Assembly: GCA_030149815.1 (NCBI GenBank)
Contig: JASLHI010000020.1
Span: forward strand, 1-26,252
Direction of reading: 5' to 3'
Source of the DNA: Aquirhabdus sp.
GTDB lineage: Bacteria > Pseudomonadota > Gammaproteobacteria > Pseudomonadales > Moraxellaceae
DNA: 26,252 nucleotides
Part shown: piece by piece, positions 7,229 through 14,606 of the stretch
Layout of the letters: each line of letters starts with the position of its first letter
Position numbering within the stretch: the first letter of the stretch is position 1
The notes under the pieces: generated by a model
The model's input: the letters and a program-made list of their open reading frames with translations, nothing else
What the model was told of the DNA's origin: nothing
Databases searched by the model: none
Position numbers and translations under genes: made by a program

Positions 7229-8374
7229 TTAATACTCGATTGGCGCCATTTCCACTGCAATCACATCTTTATGTTGTGCGAGTAACCCTAAAATCGGACG
7301 TGTCAGCACCTCATAACGCCAACCTAAAAGATAAGATGGTAAGTCCGCTTCTTCCCCGTCTATCGCAACATGGCTAAACAATGCAGACAACCATTTCTTA
7401 CGAAGCAGCACATCAACAGGAACCTGAGTTTCCACACTGACTTGCGCCGTAAATGCAGAAATTTGATCAATTAAATCAGTATTTCGCTGACGATATGTCC
7501 GATGGATACGCATCGGCCATTGCGACTCATCAGGCAAATATCGAATCAAGTCTAGAATCGTCTTACCATGCTCACGCATAATTGCAGGTTTGAAGTCTTT
7601 AATTTTATTAAACTGGAACTGACTCGTCGGTTGTTGATCCACCAAATCTAATAAAGTACTATTTTTAAGAATAAAACTACGCGGCTGATTAGTCGCAAGA
7701 GCAATTTGTTCTCGCCATACACACAGTTGTTGTAGCTGTGCCAGTTGCTTACGTGAATGTCGGAATGTCCCTACATCCAGATAAATTTGTGACATCACCG
7801 TATCCGTTGCCACATCGCGCGCATAATTCATGCAATCTTCAATTGCAGCCTCAAGTAATCCACGTTCGCTCAGATCCATTTGGATTTGTTCAGCAAGTGC
7901 AGATAGATGAATGACATCATTTGCTGCATATTGTAATTGCTCAGGACGAAGTGGACGTGCTAACCAATCTGATCGCGTTTCGCCTTTATCGATATGTACA
8001 TCAAGAATAAGCTGTAGCGCTTGCTGATAACCTACTTGCAGCCCAAAGCCTAAAAAAGATAGACCAATTTGAGTATCAAAAATATTATCGAGTGGTTTTT
8101 GTTTAGAGTAATAATGAATTAGGTCTAAATCTTCGCCACAAGCATGAAAAATATTCTGCCGTGCATTAAAAACCAACAACCATAGATCACCCAGATCAAG
8201 CGTTTGTCCATCCAATACATAAATACGATTATTGACATTTATTTGTAGTAGACCCAAGTAAGGCCATAATGTATTTGTTTTAATAAATTCAGTATCTAAG
8301 GCGTAGCTATCCGTACTCGCCATTTGTGCATACAACTCGGAAAGTTGATGTTGCTCCGTCAAATACTCAAACAT
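7229..8374 (-). CDS. rnd: Ribonuclease D
   Basis: RNase D is a 3'-5' exoribonuclease that trims tRNA and other small RNA 3' ends. The N-terminal DEDD nuclease domain shows ALDTEF (Asp27, Glu29), GEDLDLIHYY (third acidic residue about 82) and the YAANDV motif (about 149-154) with Tyr and Asp. The DxSxTRxDWLARPL-like stretch of the family is also present. An HRDC-type helical domain follows at about 205-280. Two ATGs compete for the start, 8386 and 8374. AGGG abuts the first with no spacer, so I chose the second (MFEYLTEQ), with moderate certainty. The length, 381 residues, is close to E. coli RNase D. Confidence 0.93.
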   Translation of the reverse strand: MFEYLTEQHQLSELYAQMASTDSYALDTEFIKTNTLWPYLGLLQINVNNRIYVLDGQTLDLGDLWLLVFNARQNIFHACGEDLDLIHYYSKQKPLDNIFDTQIGLSFLGFGLQVGYQQALQLILDVHIDKGETRSDWLARPLRPEQLQYAANDVIHLSALAEQIQMDLSERGLLEAAIEDCMNYARDVATDTVMSQIYLDVGTFRHSRKQLAQLQQLCVWREQIALATNQPRSFILKNSTLLDLVDQQPTSQFQFNKIKDFKPAIMREHGKTILDLIRYLPDESQWPMRIHRTYRQRNTDLIDQISAFTAQVSVETQVPVDVLLRKKWLSALFSHVAIDGEEADLPSYLLGWRYEVLTRPILGLLAQHKDVIAVEMAPIEY

Positions 8375-8437
8375 AAAATAATTCATCCCTGATAGCGGTC
8401 TTTCGCCACATACTTAGATTTTGCAATCTTAAAAATA

Positions 8438-8453
8438 TTGATATCCATATCAA
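8438..8453 (-). terminator. Weak AT-rich hairpin between recR and rnd
   Basis: TTGATA-TCCA-TATCAA forms a 6-bp dyad. On the minus strand it is followed by TATTTTTAAG, 66 bases after the recR stop. It could be a weak recR terminator or an operator ahead of rnd. The low GC of the stem makes termination doubtful. The rest of 8375-8519 shows no ORF. Confidence 0.3.
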
Positions 8454-8519
8454 ACCACATGAATATTAAACATAATCTACATTAACTAATTGTGTTTTAT
8501 ATAAATTTATGTCTAACAC

Positions 8520-9155
8520 TTAACGCACTGTCAGGCGATATTGTAACGCCTGACTTAATGTATGGCTGTCTACATACTCAAGCTCACCACCTTGTGGTAC
8601 GCCTTGAGCAATACGAGTAATTTTGAGTGGGAATGTCCGACCACCTTGTCGTATTGCTTCTTGCTGACTGACTTCCTGCCAAGCAGCTTGTAAGTAATGG
8701 GCTGTGGCTTGTCCTTCCACAGTCGCATTTGTTGCCAAAATTAACTCTTCAATGGGTTCTGCTTTTAGACGAGAAAGTAATAAAGGAATTCCTATTTCTT
8801 CTGGTCCAATCCCATCAAGCGGCGATAGATGACCGCCCAGAACAAAATATCGCCCACGAAAGCTACCACTTTGTTCAATCGCTGCAACATCGGCTGGTGA
8901 CTCAACCACGCAAAGCAAAGTTTGATCTCTAGATGATGAAGCACAGATATCACAGATCTCAGACTCCGCCAAAGAGCGACAGACCGAACAATGCTGAATA
9001 TGCAACACCGCATCGTTCAGCGCATGTGCAAGCGCTTGAGCACCTGTGCGATGACGCGCCAGTAATTGCAAGGCGATACGCTGAGCTGACTTTGGACCAA
9101 CGCCTGGTAGAATCCTTAGGCGTTGAACCAACTCATCAAACTTCGGGCTAAACAT
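8520..9155 (-). CDS. recR: Recombination mediator protein RecR
   Basis: RecR acts with RecF/RecO in loading RecA at gaps. The 211-residue protein starts with the helix-hairpin-helix (LRILPGVGPKSAQR, about 12-26). A four-cysteine zinc finger (Cys56, 59, 68, 71) follows. The Toprim domain begins LLCVVESPADVAAIE and includes RYFVLGGHLSPLDGIGP and ILATNATVEGQATA. The C-terminal GVPQGGELEYVD Walker-B-like motif is intact. Relative to E. coli RecR there is an insertion of roughly 12 residues at about 161-173, between the Toprim helix and KITRIAQG. That explains the length of 211 rather than about 200. It follows ybaB by 11 bases, as in many bacteria. Confidence 0.96.
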   Translation of the reverse strand: MFSPKFDELVQRLRILPGVGPKSAQRIALQLLARHRTGAQALAHALNDAVLHIQHCSVCRSLAESEICDICASSSRDQTLLCVVESPADVAAIEQSGSFRGRYFVLGGHLSPLDGIGPEEIGIPLLLSRLKAEPIEELILATNATVEGQATAHYLQAAWQEVSQQEAIRQGGRTFPLKITRIAQGVPQGGELEYVDSHTLSQALQYRLTVR

Positions 9156-9166
9156 AGATGTCTGTC

Positions 9167-9499
9167 TTAACCAAACATACCGCCCAAACCAGGAGGTAAT
9201 CCTGTACCTGCAGTCGTTGCATTTAATTTTGCGTCAGCAATCGTTTCAGCTTGACGAACTGCATCATTGATCGCCGCTGCGATCAAATCTTCGATCATTT
9301 CTGCATCATCTTTCAGCAACTCTGGATCAATCTGAATACGCTTAACCACAAAACGTGCTGTCATCGTGACTTTAACTAAACCACCACCTGCTTCAGCATG
9401 AACTTCAGTGATAGCCAATTCTTCTTTGGCTTTTTTAACCTTGGCTTCCATGTCTTTTTGCATTTTCTGTGCTTGTTGCATCAGCATATTAATGTTCAT
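9167..9499 (-). CDS. YbaB/EbfC nucleoid-associated protein
   Basis: This DNA-binding protein of the YbaB/EbfC family has 110 residues. A long N-terminal helix (MLMQQAQKMQKDMEAKVKKA) is followed by the family core, VHAEAGGGLVKVTMTARF and IDPELLKDDAEMIEDLI. The C-terminus is Gly-rich (TGLPPGLGGMFG). GGAGAG lies a few bases before the ATG. recR begins 11 bases downstream, the classic recombination/nucleoid pairing. dnaX, often directly upstream in other bacteria, is absent here, and metZ lies upstream instead. A TATAAT box (minus strand, near 9557-9562) without a good -35 may be its promoter. Confidence 0.93.
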   Translation of the reverse strand: MNINMLMQQAQKMQKDMEAKVKKAKEELAITEVHAEAGGGLVKVTMTARFVVKRIQIDPELLKDDAEMIEDLIAAAINDAVRQAETIADAKLNATTAGTGLPPGLGGMFG

Positions 9500-9521
9500 T
9501 CAACTCTCCATTGAGCAGGTT

Positions 9522-9538
9522 ATCGCCAATGAGGCGAT
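9522..9538 (-). promoter_or_regulatory. Perfect 6-bp hairpin in the ybaB leader
   Basis: ATCGCC-AATGA-GGCGAT forms a perfect stem with a 5-base loop, about 22 bases before the ybaB ATG. It could affect translation or mRNA stability. No known riboregulator is recognised. Confidence 0.35.
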
Positions 9539-9601
9539 TAAGATGGGGACGATTATATATGGTCTTGTCACTATTCCATCATAGAACTATCCATAAAATC
9601 A

Positions 9602-9645
9602 CCACACATCACGACAAAAAACAACTTTGTGGAGTAAATGTGTGG
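9602..9645 (-). terminator. Inverted repeat downstream of metZ
   Basis: CCACACAT (9602-9609) and ATGTGTGG (9638-9645) are perfect 8-bp arms. An inner ACAAA/TTTGT pairing inside gives a long stem-loop 28 bases after the metZ stop. A clean U tract is missing on the minus strand (TGATTTTATGG), so it is a candidate terminator or 3' stabilising hairpin only. Confidence 0.4.
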
Positions 9646-9672
9646 CTTTCTTACATTTCAATACAATAACGA

Positions 9673-10908
9673 TCAAACAATAAGCGAATCTAATCCTCGT
9701 GCCAGATCAAATTTAATATCCTCAATATCTTCAAGACCCACCGCAATTCGGATCAATCCTTCGCTAATTCCTGCAGCTGCTTTTGCTTCGGCAGATAATC
9801 GACCATGTGTTGTCGTTGCAGGATGTGTGATCGTGGTTTTGGTATCACCAAGGTTACCTGTAATAGAGAGCATTTTTGTTGAATCAATCACTCGCCAAGC
9901 CGCTGAACGACCATTGTCTTGACCCACAATGGCTTTGACTTCAAAGGAGACAATCCCACCAAAGCCACGTTGCTGGCGTTTTGCTAGTTCATGACCTGGG
10001 TGGCTTGGCAAACCATTGTAATAAACGCGCTGAACAGCAGGATGAACCTGTAACCATTCTGCTAATTTTAAAGCACTGGCTGAATGTGCATCCATCCGCA
10101 AACGCAATGTTTCTAGACCTTTCAAAAATATCCACGCATTAAATGGACTGATTGATGGTCCAAGGGTACGAGTCACCAGAAAGACTTCTTCTAATAACTT
10201 TGCACTTCCCACCACAGCACCACCCAACGCACGTCCCTGCCCATCCAAATACTTTGTTGCAGAATGAATGACTAAATCTGCACCAAATTTTAACGGCTGT
10301 TGTAATGCTGGTGTACAAAAGCAATTATCAACCACAAATAAAATATTATGCTGATGCGCAAGCGTAGATAACGCTGTTAGATCAGCAACTTCTGACAATG
10401 GATTACTCGGCGTCTCACAAAAAAACAGTTTGGTTTTTCCAGCTCGAATTGCTTGTTCCCATTGGCTGAGATCAGACAAATCCACAAAGGTCGTTTTGAC
10501 ACCGAATTTGCCCATATATTTTTCAAACAAACCCACCGTCGTGCCGAACACTGCGCGAGAACACACGACATGATCACCCGCAGCAAGAAAAGCTATTGCT
10601 GTTGATAGAATTGCAGCCATACCTGAAGCAGTCGCCACACAACGCTCACCACCTTCTAATGCCGCTAAACGTTGCTCAAATGCACGTACAGTAGGATTGG
10701 TGAAACGAGAATAGATATTTCCTTCCATTGCACCGCTAAATACTTTTGCAGCCTCTTCCGCACTACCATAAGTAAAAGATGAGGTTAAAAAAAGTGGTTC
10801 ACTATGCTCAGCTTCATGCGTCGGTGCATGTCCTGTACGAATCGCAATGGTATCGAAGGAAAATTCTTGGTCGATATCGTGTGATAAATCGTTCATGTCG
10901 TGGCTCAT
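9673..10908 (-). CDS. metZ: O-succinylhomoserine sulfhydrylase MetZ (PLP-dependent)
   Basis: MetZ is a Cys/Met-metabolism PLP enzyme that makes homocysteine directly from O-succinylhomoserine and sulfide. The 411-residue protein shows the family order: TSSFTYGSAEEA, YSRFTNPTVRAFEQRLAALEGGE, ATASGMAAI (cofactor phosphate region), ETPSNPLSEVAD, VVDNCFCTPALQQPL, and the Schiff-base Lys219 in HSATKYLDGQGRALGG. The C-terminal SLGxxxT-like stretch (ITGNLGDTKTTITHPATTTHGRL) is intact. It could be mis-split from cystathionine gamma-synthase on family grounds, but the segment signatures favour MetZ. ATG 10908 has GAAGAG only two bases away, and ATG 10896 is an alternative start. A divergent promoter region with tandem TGACTCA repeats lies upstream. 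Confidence 0.9.
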   Translation of the reverse strand: MSHDMNDLSHDIDQEFSFDTIAIRTGHAPTHEAEHSEPLFLTSSFTYGSAEEAAKVFSGAMEGNIYSRFTNPTVRAFEQRLAALEGGERCVATASGMAAILSTAIAFLAAGDHVVCSRAVFGTTVGLFEKYMGKFGVKTTFVDLSDLSQWEQAIRAGKTKLFFCETPSNPLSEVADLTALSTLAHQHNILFVVDNCFCTPALQQPLKFGADLVIHSATKYLDGQGRALGGAVVGSAKLLEEVFLVTRTLGPSISPFNAWIFLKGLETLRLRMDAHSASALKLAEWLQVHPAVQRVYYNGLPSHPGHELAKRQQRGFGGIVSFEVKAIVGQDNGRSAAWRVIDSTKMLSITGNLGDTKTTITHPATTTHGRLSAEAKAAAGISEGLIRIAVGLEDIEDIKFDLARGLDSLIV

Positions 10909-10971
10909 AACTCTTCAAATGTGCAAAAACGATGGATAACCCATCTAAAATAAATTAAAACTGAATTGGTC

Positions 10972-11000
10972 ATTGTGAAAGCCCAACGTAGACACGTCAA
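10972..11000 (-). promoter_or_regulatory. metZ promoter
   Basis: On the minus strand -35 TTGACG (11000-10995) and -10 CACAAT (10977-10972) are separated by 17 bases. The leader of about 57 bases includes a small GATGG/CCATC hairpin (10931-10945) followed by GTTTTT. That hairpin is too short to call an attenuator. Confidence 0.5.
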
Positions 11001-11024
11001 GGACAATCTCCAATGCTTTTGATG

Positions 11025-11042
11025 TGACTCATGAATGACTCA
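11025..11042. promoter_or_regulatory. Tandem TGACTCA repeat in the metZ/PhaC-like divergent promoter region
   Basis: TGACTCA occurs at 11025-11031 and 11036-11042, 11 bases apart, i.e. on one face of the helix. It is 25 bases upstream of the metZ -35 and 10 bases upstream of the plus-strand -35, a typical activator location. The binding protein is unknown. Confidence 0.4.
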
Positions 11043-11052
11043 CCCATCAGTA

Positions 11053-11081
11053 TTGACATTTTATTCCTCAAATTTTAGAAG
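11053..11081 (+). promoter_or_regulatory. Candidate promoter for the PhaC-like hydrolase gene
   Basis: A perfect -35 TTGACA (11053-11058) is followed after 17 bases by TAGAAG (11076-11081). A second weaker pair, TTGCAC (11092-11097) and TAGACT (11114-11119) with a 16-base spacer, lies just downstream. Either would give a leader of about 100-135 bases. Confidence 0.45.
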
Positions 11082-11223
11082 TTTAACCACATTGCACAAG
11101 TGTATTTATTTGCTAGACTCACGTTTTTAATGAGAATCGCAGTCCATAATCTGCCGTTTCAAGTTAAACCATGTACAAAATACTGAAATTCCGTTTAAAA
11201 CGATGAATATTTCTGGAGTTGTA

Positions 11224-12339
11224 ATGCCCTCTACGCATGAACGATATTCTTTTAAAGCGCTACGCAATTCACCTAAATTCATTAACTTGCGTGATCGCTT
11301 ATTGCATAGCGAAAGGCTCGTCCAAGCAGGAAAAACACCTTTCAATGTCATTTCTAATGACGTACAAAAGCAAGGACTCGTCACACTCAGACATTACCCT
11401 CCACTAGAAGGTTATCCAACCATTCATCGCGTTCCTTTGGTGATTATTGCACCACTGGCCGTCAATATGCTGATTTATGATTTGTTCGAGCATCGCTCAC
11501 TCGTTCGCTTTTTGCTTCAGCAAGGTTTTTCAGTCTACATGCTGGATTGGGGCACACCAACTCGCGAACATGCACGTTACAATTTCGAAGAATATGTCTT
11601 GCACTTCATGCCAAAACTACTCGCTCAAGTCAGACAACATAGCGGGCAAAATGAACTGTCTCTACATAGCTGGAGTATGTCAGGCGTATTTGCCCTCCTC
11701 TATGCCGCAGCAGCCAAAGATGAAAATATTAAAAACCTCATCGTACTGGGCTCACCTATTGACGCTTATCGTTCAGGTGCAATCGGTGCACAATATCGCC
11801 GCGCAAGTAAGGCAATGAAATGGGTTGAAAACCGCACTGGATTTCATCCTAGAACATTACCTGCGGGTTTATTGCATACTACAGGTTGGAGCAATGCACT
11901 TGGATTTAAGTTATTAGATATTAAAGGCACATTGAAAGGCCATCTTTCAATGTTGCGCCAACTAGACAACCGTACAGCAGTTGAAAGTCACGCAACCCAC
12001 GGCGCGTTTCTCGATCACATGGTGGACTATCCAGGTGGAATTAATCGCGATATGTTGATTAAAGTCTGGATGGATAATGGTCTATCAAAAGGCGAATTCA
12101 AAATTGGTGGCAAAATGGTGTATTTCAAAGACATCCATGCATCATTACTAGCTGGCGGTGGACGCTCTGACTCAATGGTAACTGTCAATGCTGTACGTCC
12201 TCTGGTTGACCTTGTTGGAACGAAAGATACAACGTTTGTCACGCTTCCAGGGGGACATGTCAGCATGATTGCGAGTGAAGCTGCGGCAAAAGAATTCTGG
12301 CCTGTTCTTGCAGAATGGTTAGCAAAACGATCTGATTAA
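11224..12339 (+). CDS. PHA synthase-like alpha/beta hydrolase with a serine nucleophile
   Basis: The 371-residue protein matches the PhaC-like alpha/beta-hydrolase group (COG3243 type). It has the PLVIIAPLAVNMLIYDL strand/loop, VYMLDWGTP (the WGxP signature of PhaC) and the nucleophile elbow LHSWSMSGVFAL with Ser151. A likely acid is Asp316 (GGGRSDSMVT) and the catalytic His is 345 in LPGGHVSMIA. True PHA synthases carry Cys in a GxCxG elbow. Here the nucleophile is Ser and the first Gly is Ser, so esterase/depolymerase-like chemistry is more likely than polymerisation. I chose ATG 11224 because GGAG lies 5 bases upstream; the ATG at 11203 has no ribosome-binding site. No phaA/phaB/phasin is adjacent. 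Confidence 0.75.
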   Translation: MPSTHERYSFKALRNSPKFINLRDRLLHSERLVQAGKTPFNVISNDVQKQGLVTLRHYPPLEGYPTIHRVPLVIIAPLAVNMLIYDLFEHRSLVRFLLQQGFSVYMLDWGTPTREHARYNFEEYVLHFMPKLLAQVRQHSGQNELSLHSWSMSGVFALLYAAAAKDENIKNLIVLGSPIDAYRSGAIGAQYRRASKAMKWVENRTGFHPRTLPAGLLHTTGWSNALGFKLLDIKGTLKGHLSMLRQLDNRTAVESHATHGAFLDHMVDYPGGINRDMLIKVWMDNGLSKGEFKIGGKMVYFKDIHASLLAGGGRSDSMVTVNAVRPLVDLVGTKDTTFVTLPGGHVSMIASEAAAKEFWPVLAEWLAKRSD

Positions 12340-12393
12340 GAAATTGTAGGGGTGACCTGTGGTCGCCCTGAAATACAAAATAAAGGACTTACT

Positions 12394-13560
12394 TTGACCT
12401 TACACTGCGCCATCTATTGCACTGTCATCGACAACTTCGGCGATGTTGGTGTCTGCTGGCGTTTAGCACGTCAACTTGCAGATGAATATCATGTGCAAGT
12501 GACGCTCTGGATTGATGATTTAGTCAGTTTTTCTAAACTTGCACCAAACCTCAATCCAAATTTAAGTGAGCAATTATTAGAAAAAATGACCGTTTGCCTT
12601 TGGCATAAAGATAAACGTGACGAACTCAGCCCGACTCATGAAGCTACACTCGATATCATCATCGAAGGCTTCGGCTGTCGACTACCTGATTTTGTCCTAT
12701 ATAAAATGGCACAACAGGCAAAAGCTGGCAAGCCACCACTTTGGATTAACCTAGAATACCTCAGTGCCGAATCTTGGGCTGTTGATTGCCATGCGATGCC
12801 GTCTATACATCCACAGACAGGCTTAACACAGTATTTCTGGTTTCCGAGTTTTAGTGAAAAAAGCGGTGGATTATTACGTGAAGCCAATTTGATCAAACGT
12901 CGTGATGAATTTCAACATAACGCTGAAGCTCGTCAAGAATTTTGGTCAATACTAAAAATTGCTAATGCTCATCTTTTCGCAAGGAAAATTTCTCTTTTTT
13001 CCTATGAAAATAAAGAAATTCACAACCTACTCGAAGTACTTGTCTCAGATAGTCAAAAGACGCTACTTCTTGTGCCTGATGGCAAAGCATTAGTCGATGT
13101 TTCAGAATGGTCAAAGCAACCATTGAAGCAAGGTGATTGCCTAACCAAAGATACACTGACCATCGTTGTCCTACCTTTTTTAAGCCACGAAAACTATGAT
13201 CGTTTACTGTGGTCATGTGATCTCAATTTTGTACGAGGTGAAGACTCTGTAATTCGTGCGCAATGGGCTGGACAGCCTTTTATTTGGCACATCTACCCAC
13301 AGGATGAAGATGCGCATTTAATTAAATTACAAGCATTCATGGACATCGTTGCAACGGTGAATATGAATACTTCATGGCAAACAATGATGTTGGCATGGAA
13401 TACGCCTAACCACGCTCACTCTTGGTCAAAAGCATTGAGTCATTTAGCCGACTGGAAAATCATGGCGCGCGAATGGCAAACTTATTTAAAAACACAGCAA
13501 AGCTTGACCACAAAGCTTATGCAGTTTTATCAACTCAAGCATTCACTATCCGATGAATAA
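12394..13560 (+). CDS. earP: EF-P arginine rhamnosyltransferase EarP
   Basis: EarP (DUF2331) transfers rhamnose from dTDP-rhamnose to Arg32 of EF-P. The protein has 388 residues if it starts at TTG 12394, where AAGGA lies 6 bases upstream. This start puts the active-site aspartates of VIDNFGDVG at 13 and 17, the numbering known for Pseudomonas EarP. The alternative GTG at 12352 has no spaced ribosome-binding site. The C-terminal domain has the nucleotide-sugar motif NFVRGEDSVIRAQWAGQPFIW (Glu283, Asp284), followed by HIYPQDEDAH. The target gene efp begins 111 bases downstream on the same strand, strongly supporting the call. dTDP-rhamnose synthesis genes are not in the window. Confidence 0.93.
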   Translation: MTLHCAIYCTVIDNFGDVGVCWRLARQLADEYHVQVTLWIDDLVSFSKLAPNLNPNLSEQLLEKMTVCLWHKDKRDELSPTHEATLDIIIEGFGCRLPDFVLYKMAQQAKAGKPPLWINLEYLSAESWAVDCHAMPSIHPQTGLTQYFWFPSFSEKSGGLLREANLIKRRDEFQHNAEARQEFWSILKIANAHLFARKISLFSYENKEIHNLLEVLVSDSQKTLLLVPDGKALVDVSEWSKQPLKQGDCLTKDTLTIVVLPFLSHENYDRLLWSCDLNFVRGEDSVIRAQWAGQPFIWHIYPQDEDAHLIKLQAFMDIVATVNMNTSWQTMMLAWNTPNHAHSWSKALSHLADWKIMAREWQTYLKTQQSLTTKLMQFYQLKHSLSDE

Positions 13561-13616
13561 CTAAAAAACTTGCTCAGAACATACATAACAAACAGCAATT
13601 TCACTGAAAAATCGGG

Positions 13617-13622
13617 TAGAAT
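13617..13622 (+). promoter_or_regulatory. Candidate -10 box of efp
   Basis: TAGAAT lies 49 bases before the efp ATG, identical to the rpsL -10 box. No good -35 is present at 16-18 bases, so the promoter is tentative. It would give efp transcription separate from earP. Confidence 0.35.
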
Positions 13623-13671
13623 CGCGCCTTATCAAAACGCTCCCAATTCGCTCCAAAGGATTCCTCCCCAC

Positions 13672-14238
13672 ATGAAAACCGCTCAAGAAGTCAAAGCTGG
13701 CAACGTAATTATGGTTAATGGCAACCCGATGGTTGTTTTGAAAACTGAATTCAACAAATCAGGCCGTAACTCTGCTGTTGTAAAAATGAAGATGAAGAAC
13801 TTGCTCAACGAACAAGCTCAAGAATCTGTTTACAAAGCTGACGAAAAATTTGATCAAATCATTCTCGAAACTAAAGAAGCAACTTTCTCTTACTTCGCTG
13901 ATCCAATGTATGTCTTCATGGACACTGAATACAACCAGCTTGAAGTTGAAAAAGAAAACCTCGGTGACACCATCAACTTCATCGAAGACGGCATGAATGA
14001 TGTTTGTGAAATCACGCTATACGAAGGTAAACCAATCTCTGTTGAACTGCCAACCATCATCGTTCGTGAAGTGGAATACACAGAGCCAGCAGCAAAAGGT
14101 GATACTTCTGGTAAAGTGACTAAAGTTGCTAAATTGAAATCAGGTTTTGAGTTGCAAGTTGCGGCATTCATCGAAATCGGTGAACGTATTGAAATCGACT
14201 CACGCGATGGCAGCTTCCGCGCACGCGCAAAAGGTTAA
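13672..14238 (+). CDS. efp: Elongation factor P
   Basis: EF-P relieves ribosome stalling at polyproline stretches. The 189-residue protein has the three OB-like domains: KOW-like N-terminus MKTAQEVKAGNVIMVNG, middle domain, and C-terminal domain ending IDSRDGSFRARAKG. The tip residue is Arg32 in NKSGRNSAVVKMK, not lysine. This is the rhamnosylated (EarP) subtype and agrees with the gene next door. The ORF extends upstream to 13570, but ATG 13672 has AAAGGA at the right distance and matches the family N-terminus. An intrinsic terminator follows at 14279. The codons look strongly optimised, as expected for an abundant factor. Confidence 0.98.
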   Translation: MKTAQEVKAGNVIMVNGNPMVVLKTEFNKSGRNSAVVKMKMKNLLNEQAQESVYKADEKFDQIILETKEATFSYFADPMYVFMDTEYNQLEVEKENLGDTINFIEDGMNDVCEITLYEGKPISVELPTIIVREVEYTEPAAKGDTSGKVTKVAKLKSGFELQVAAFIEIGERIEIDSRDGSFRARAKG

Positions 14239-14278
14239 TTTGATCGATAGCGATACACGTTAGTTTTTATGTAAAATC

Positions 14279-14302
14279 AAGAGAGCCTCGGCTCTCTTTT
14301 TT
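14279..14302 (+). terminator. Intrinsic terminator of efp
   Basis: AAGAGAGCC (14279-14287) pairs with GGCTCTCTT (14290-14298). This leaves a compact CTCG-type loop, and T residues run to 14302. It is a textbook rho-independent terminator. The U tract ends one base before an in-frame ATG of the next gene. Confidence 0.92.
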
Positions 14303-14317
14303 ATGGATGATAGATTA

Positions 14318-14605
14318 ATGAATCCAAACAAAATTGATCGTAATAAACTTAAACAACTTACCGATTTACCCAATATAGGTAAAGCCTGTGCGGAAGATTT
14401 ACGATTGCTTGAAATTCATGAACCAGCACAATTAATTGGGAAAGATCCTTATCAATTATTTGAAGATTTATGTCATAAAACGGGTACGCAAATTGATCCA
14501 TGTATGTTGGACACATTTATCTCCATTACCCGCTTTATGGATGGTGAGCCACCTCAACCTTGGTGGCACTATACGGCTGAACGAAAAAAGAATTGGCAAA
14601 AATGA
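14318..14605 (+). CDS. Helix-hairpin-helix protein, Cdd1/pathogenicity-locus family
   Basis: The small 95-residue protein has an N-terminal HhH motif (LTDLPNIGKACAEDLRLLEI, about 14-33). The family tail follows: LCHKTGTQIDPCMLDTFIS, then PWWHYTAERKKNW. This fits the Cdd1-like domain, presumed nucleic-acid binding and of unknown biological role. The start is ambiguous between ATG 14303 and 14318; I favour 14318 because GGATGA precedes it at a usable distance. The efp terminator ends directly before the gene, so expression needs read-through or an unseen internal promoter. Its stop is 1 base from the stop of the convergent DUF4282 gene. Confidence 0.8.
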   Translation: MNPNKIDRNKLKQLTDLPNIGKACAEDLRLLEIHEPAQLIGKDPYQLFEDLCHKTGTQIDPCMLDTFISITRFMDGEPPQPWWHYTAERKKNWQK

Positions 14606-14606
14606 T

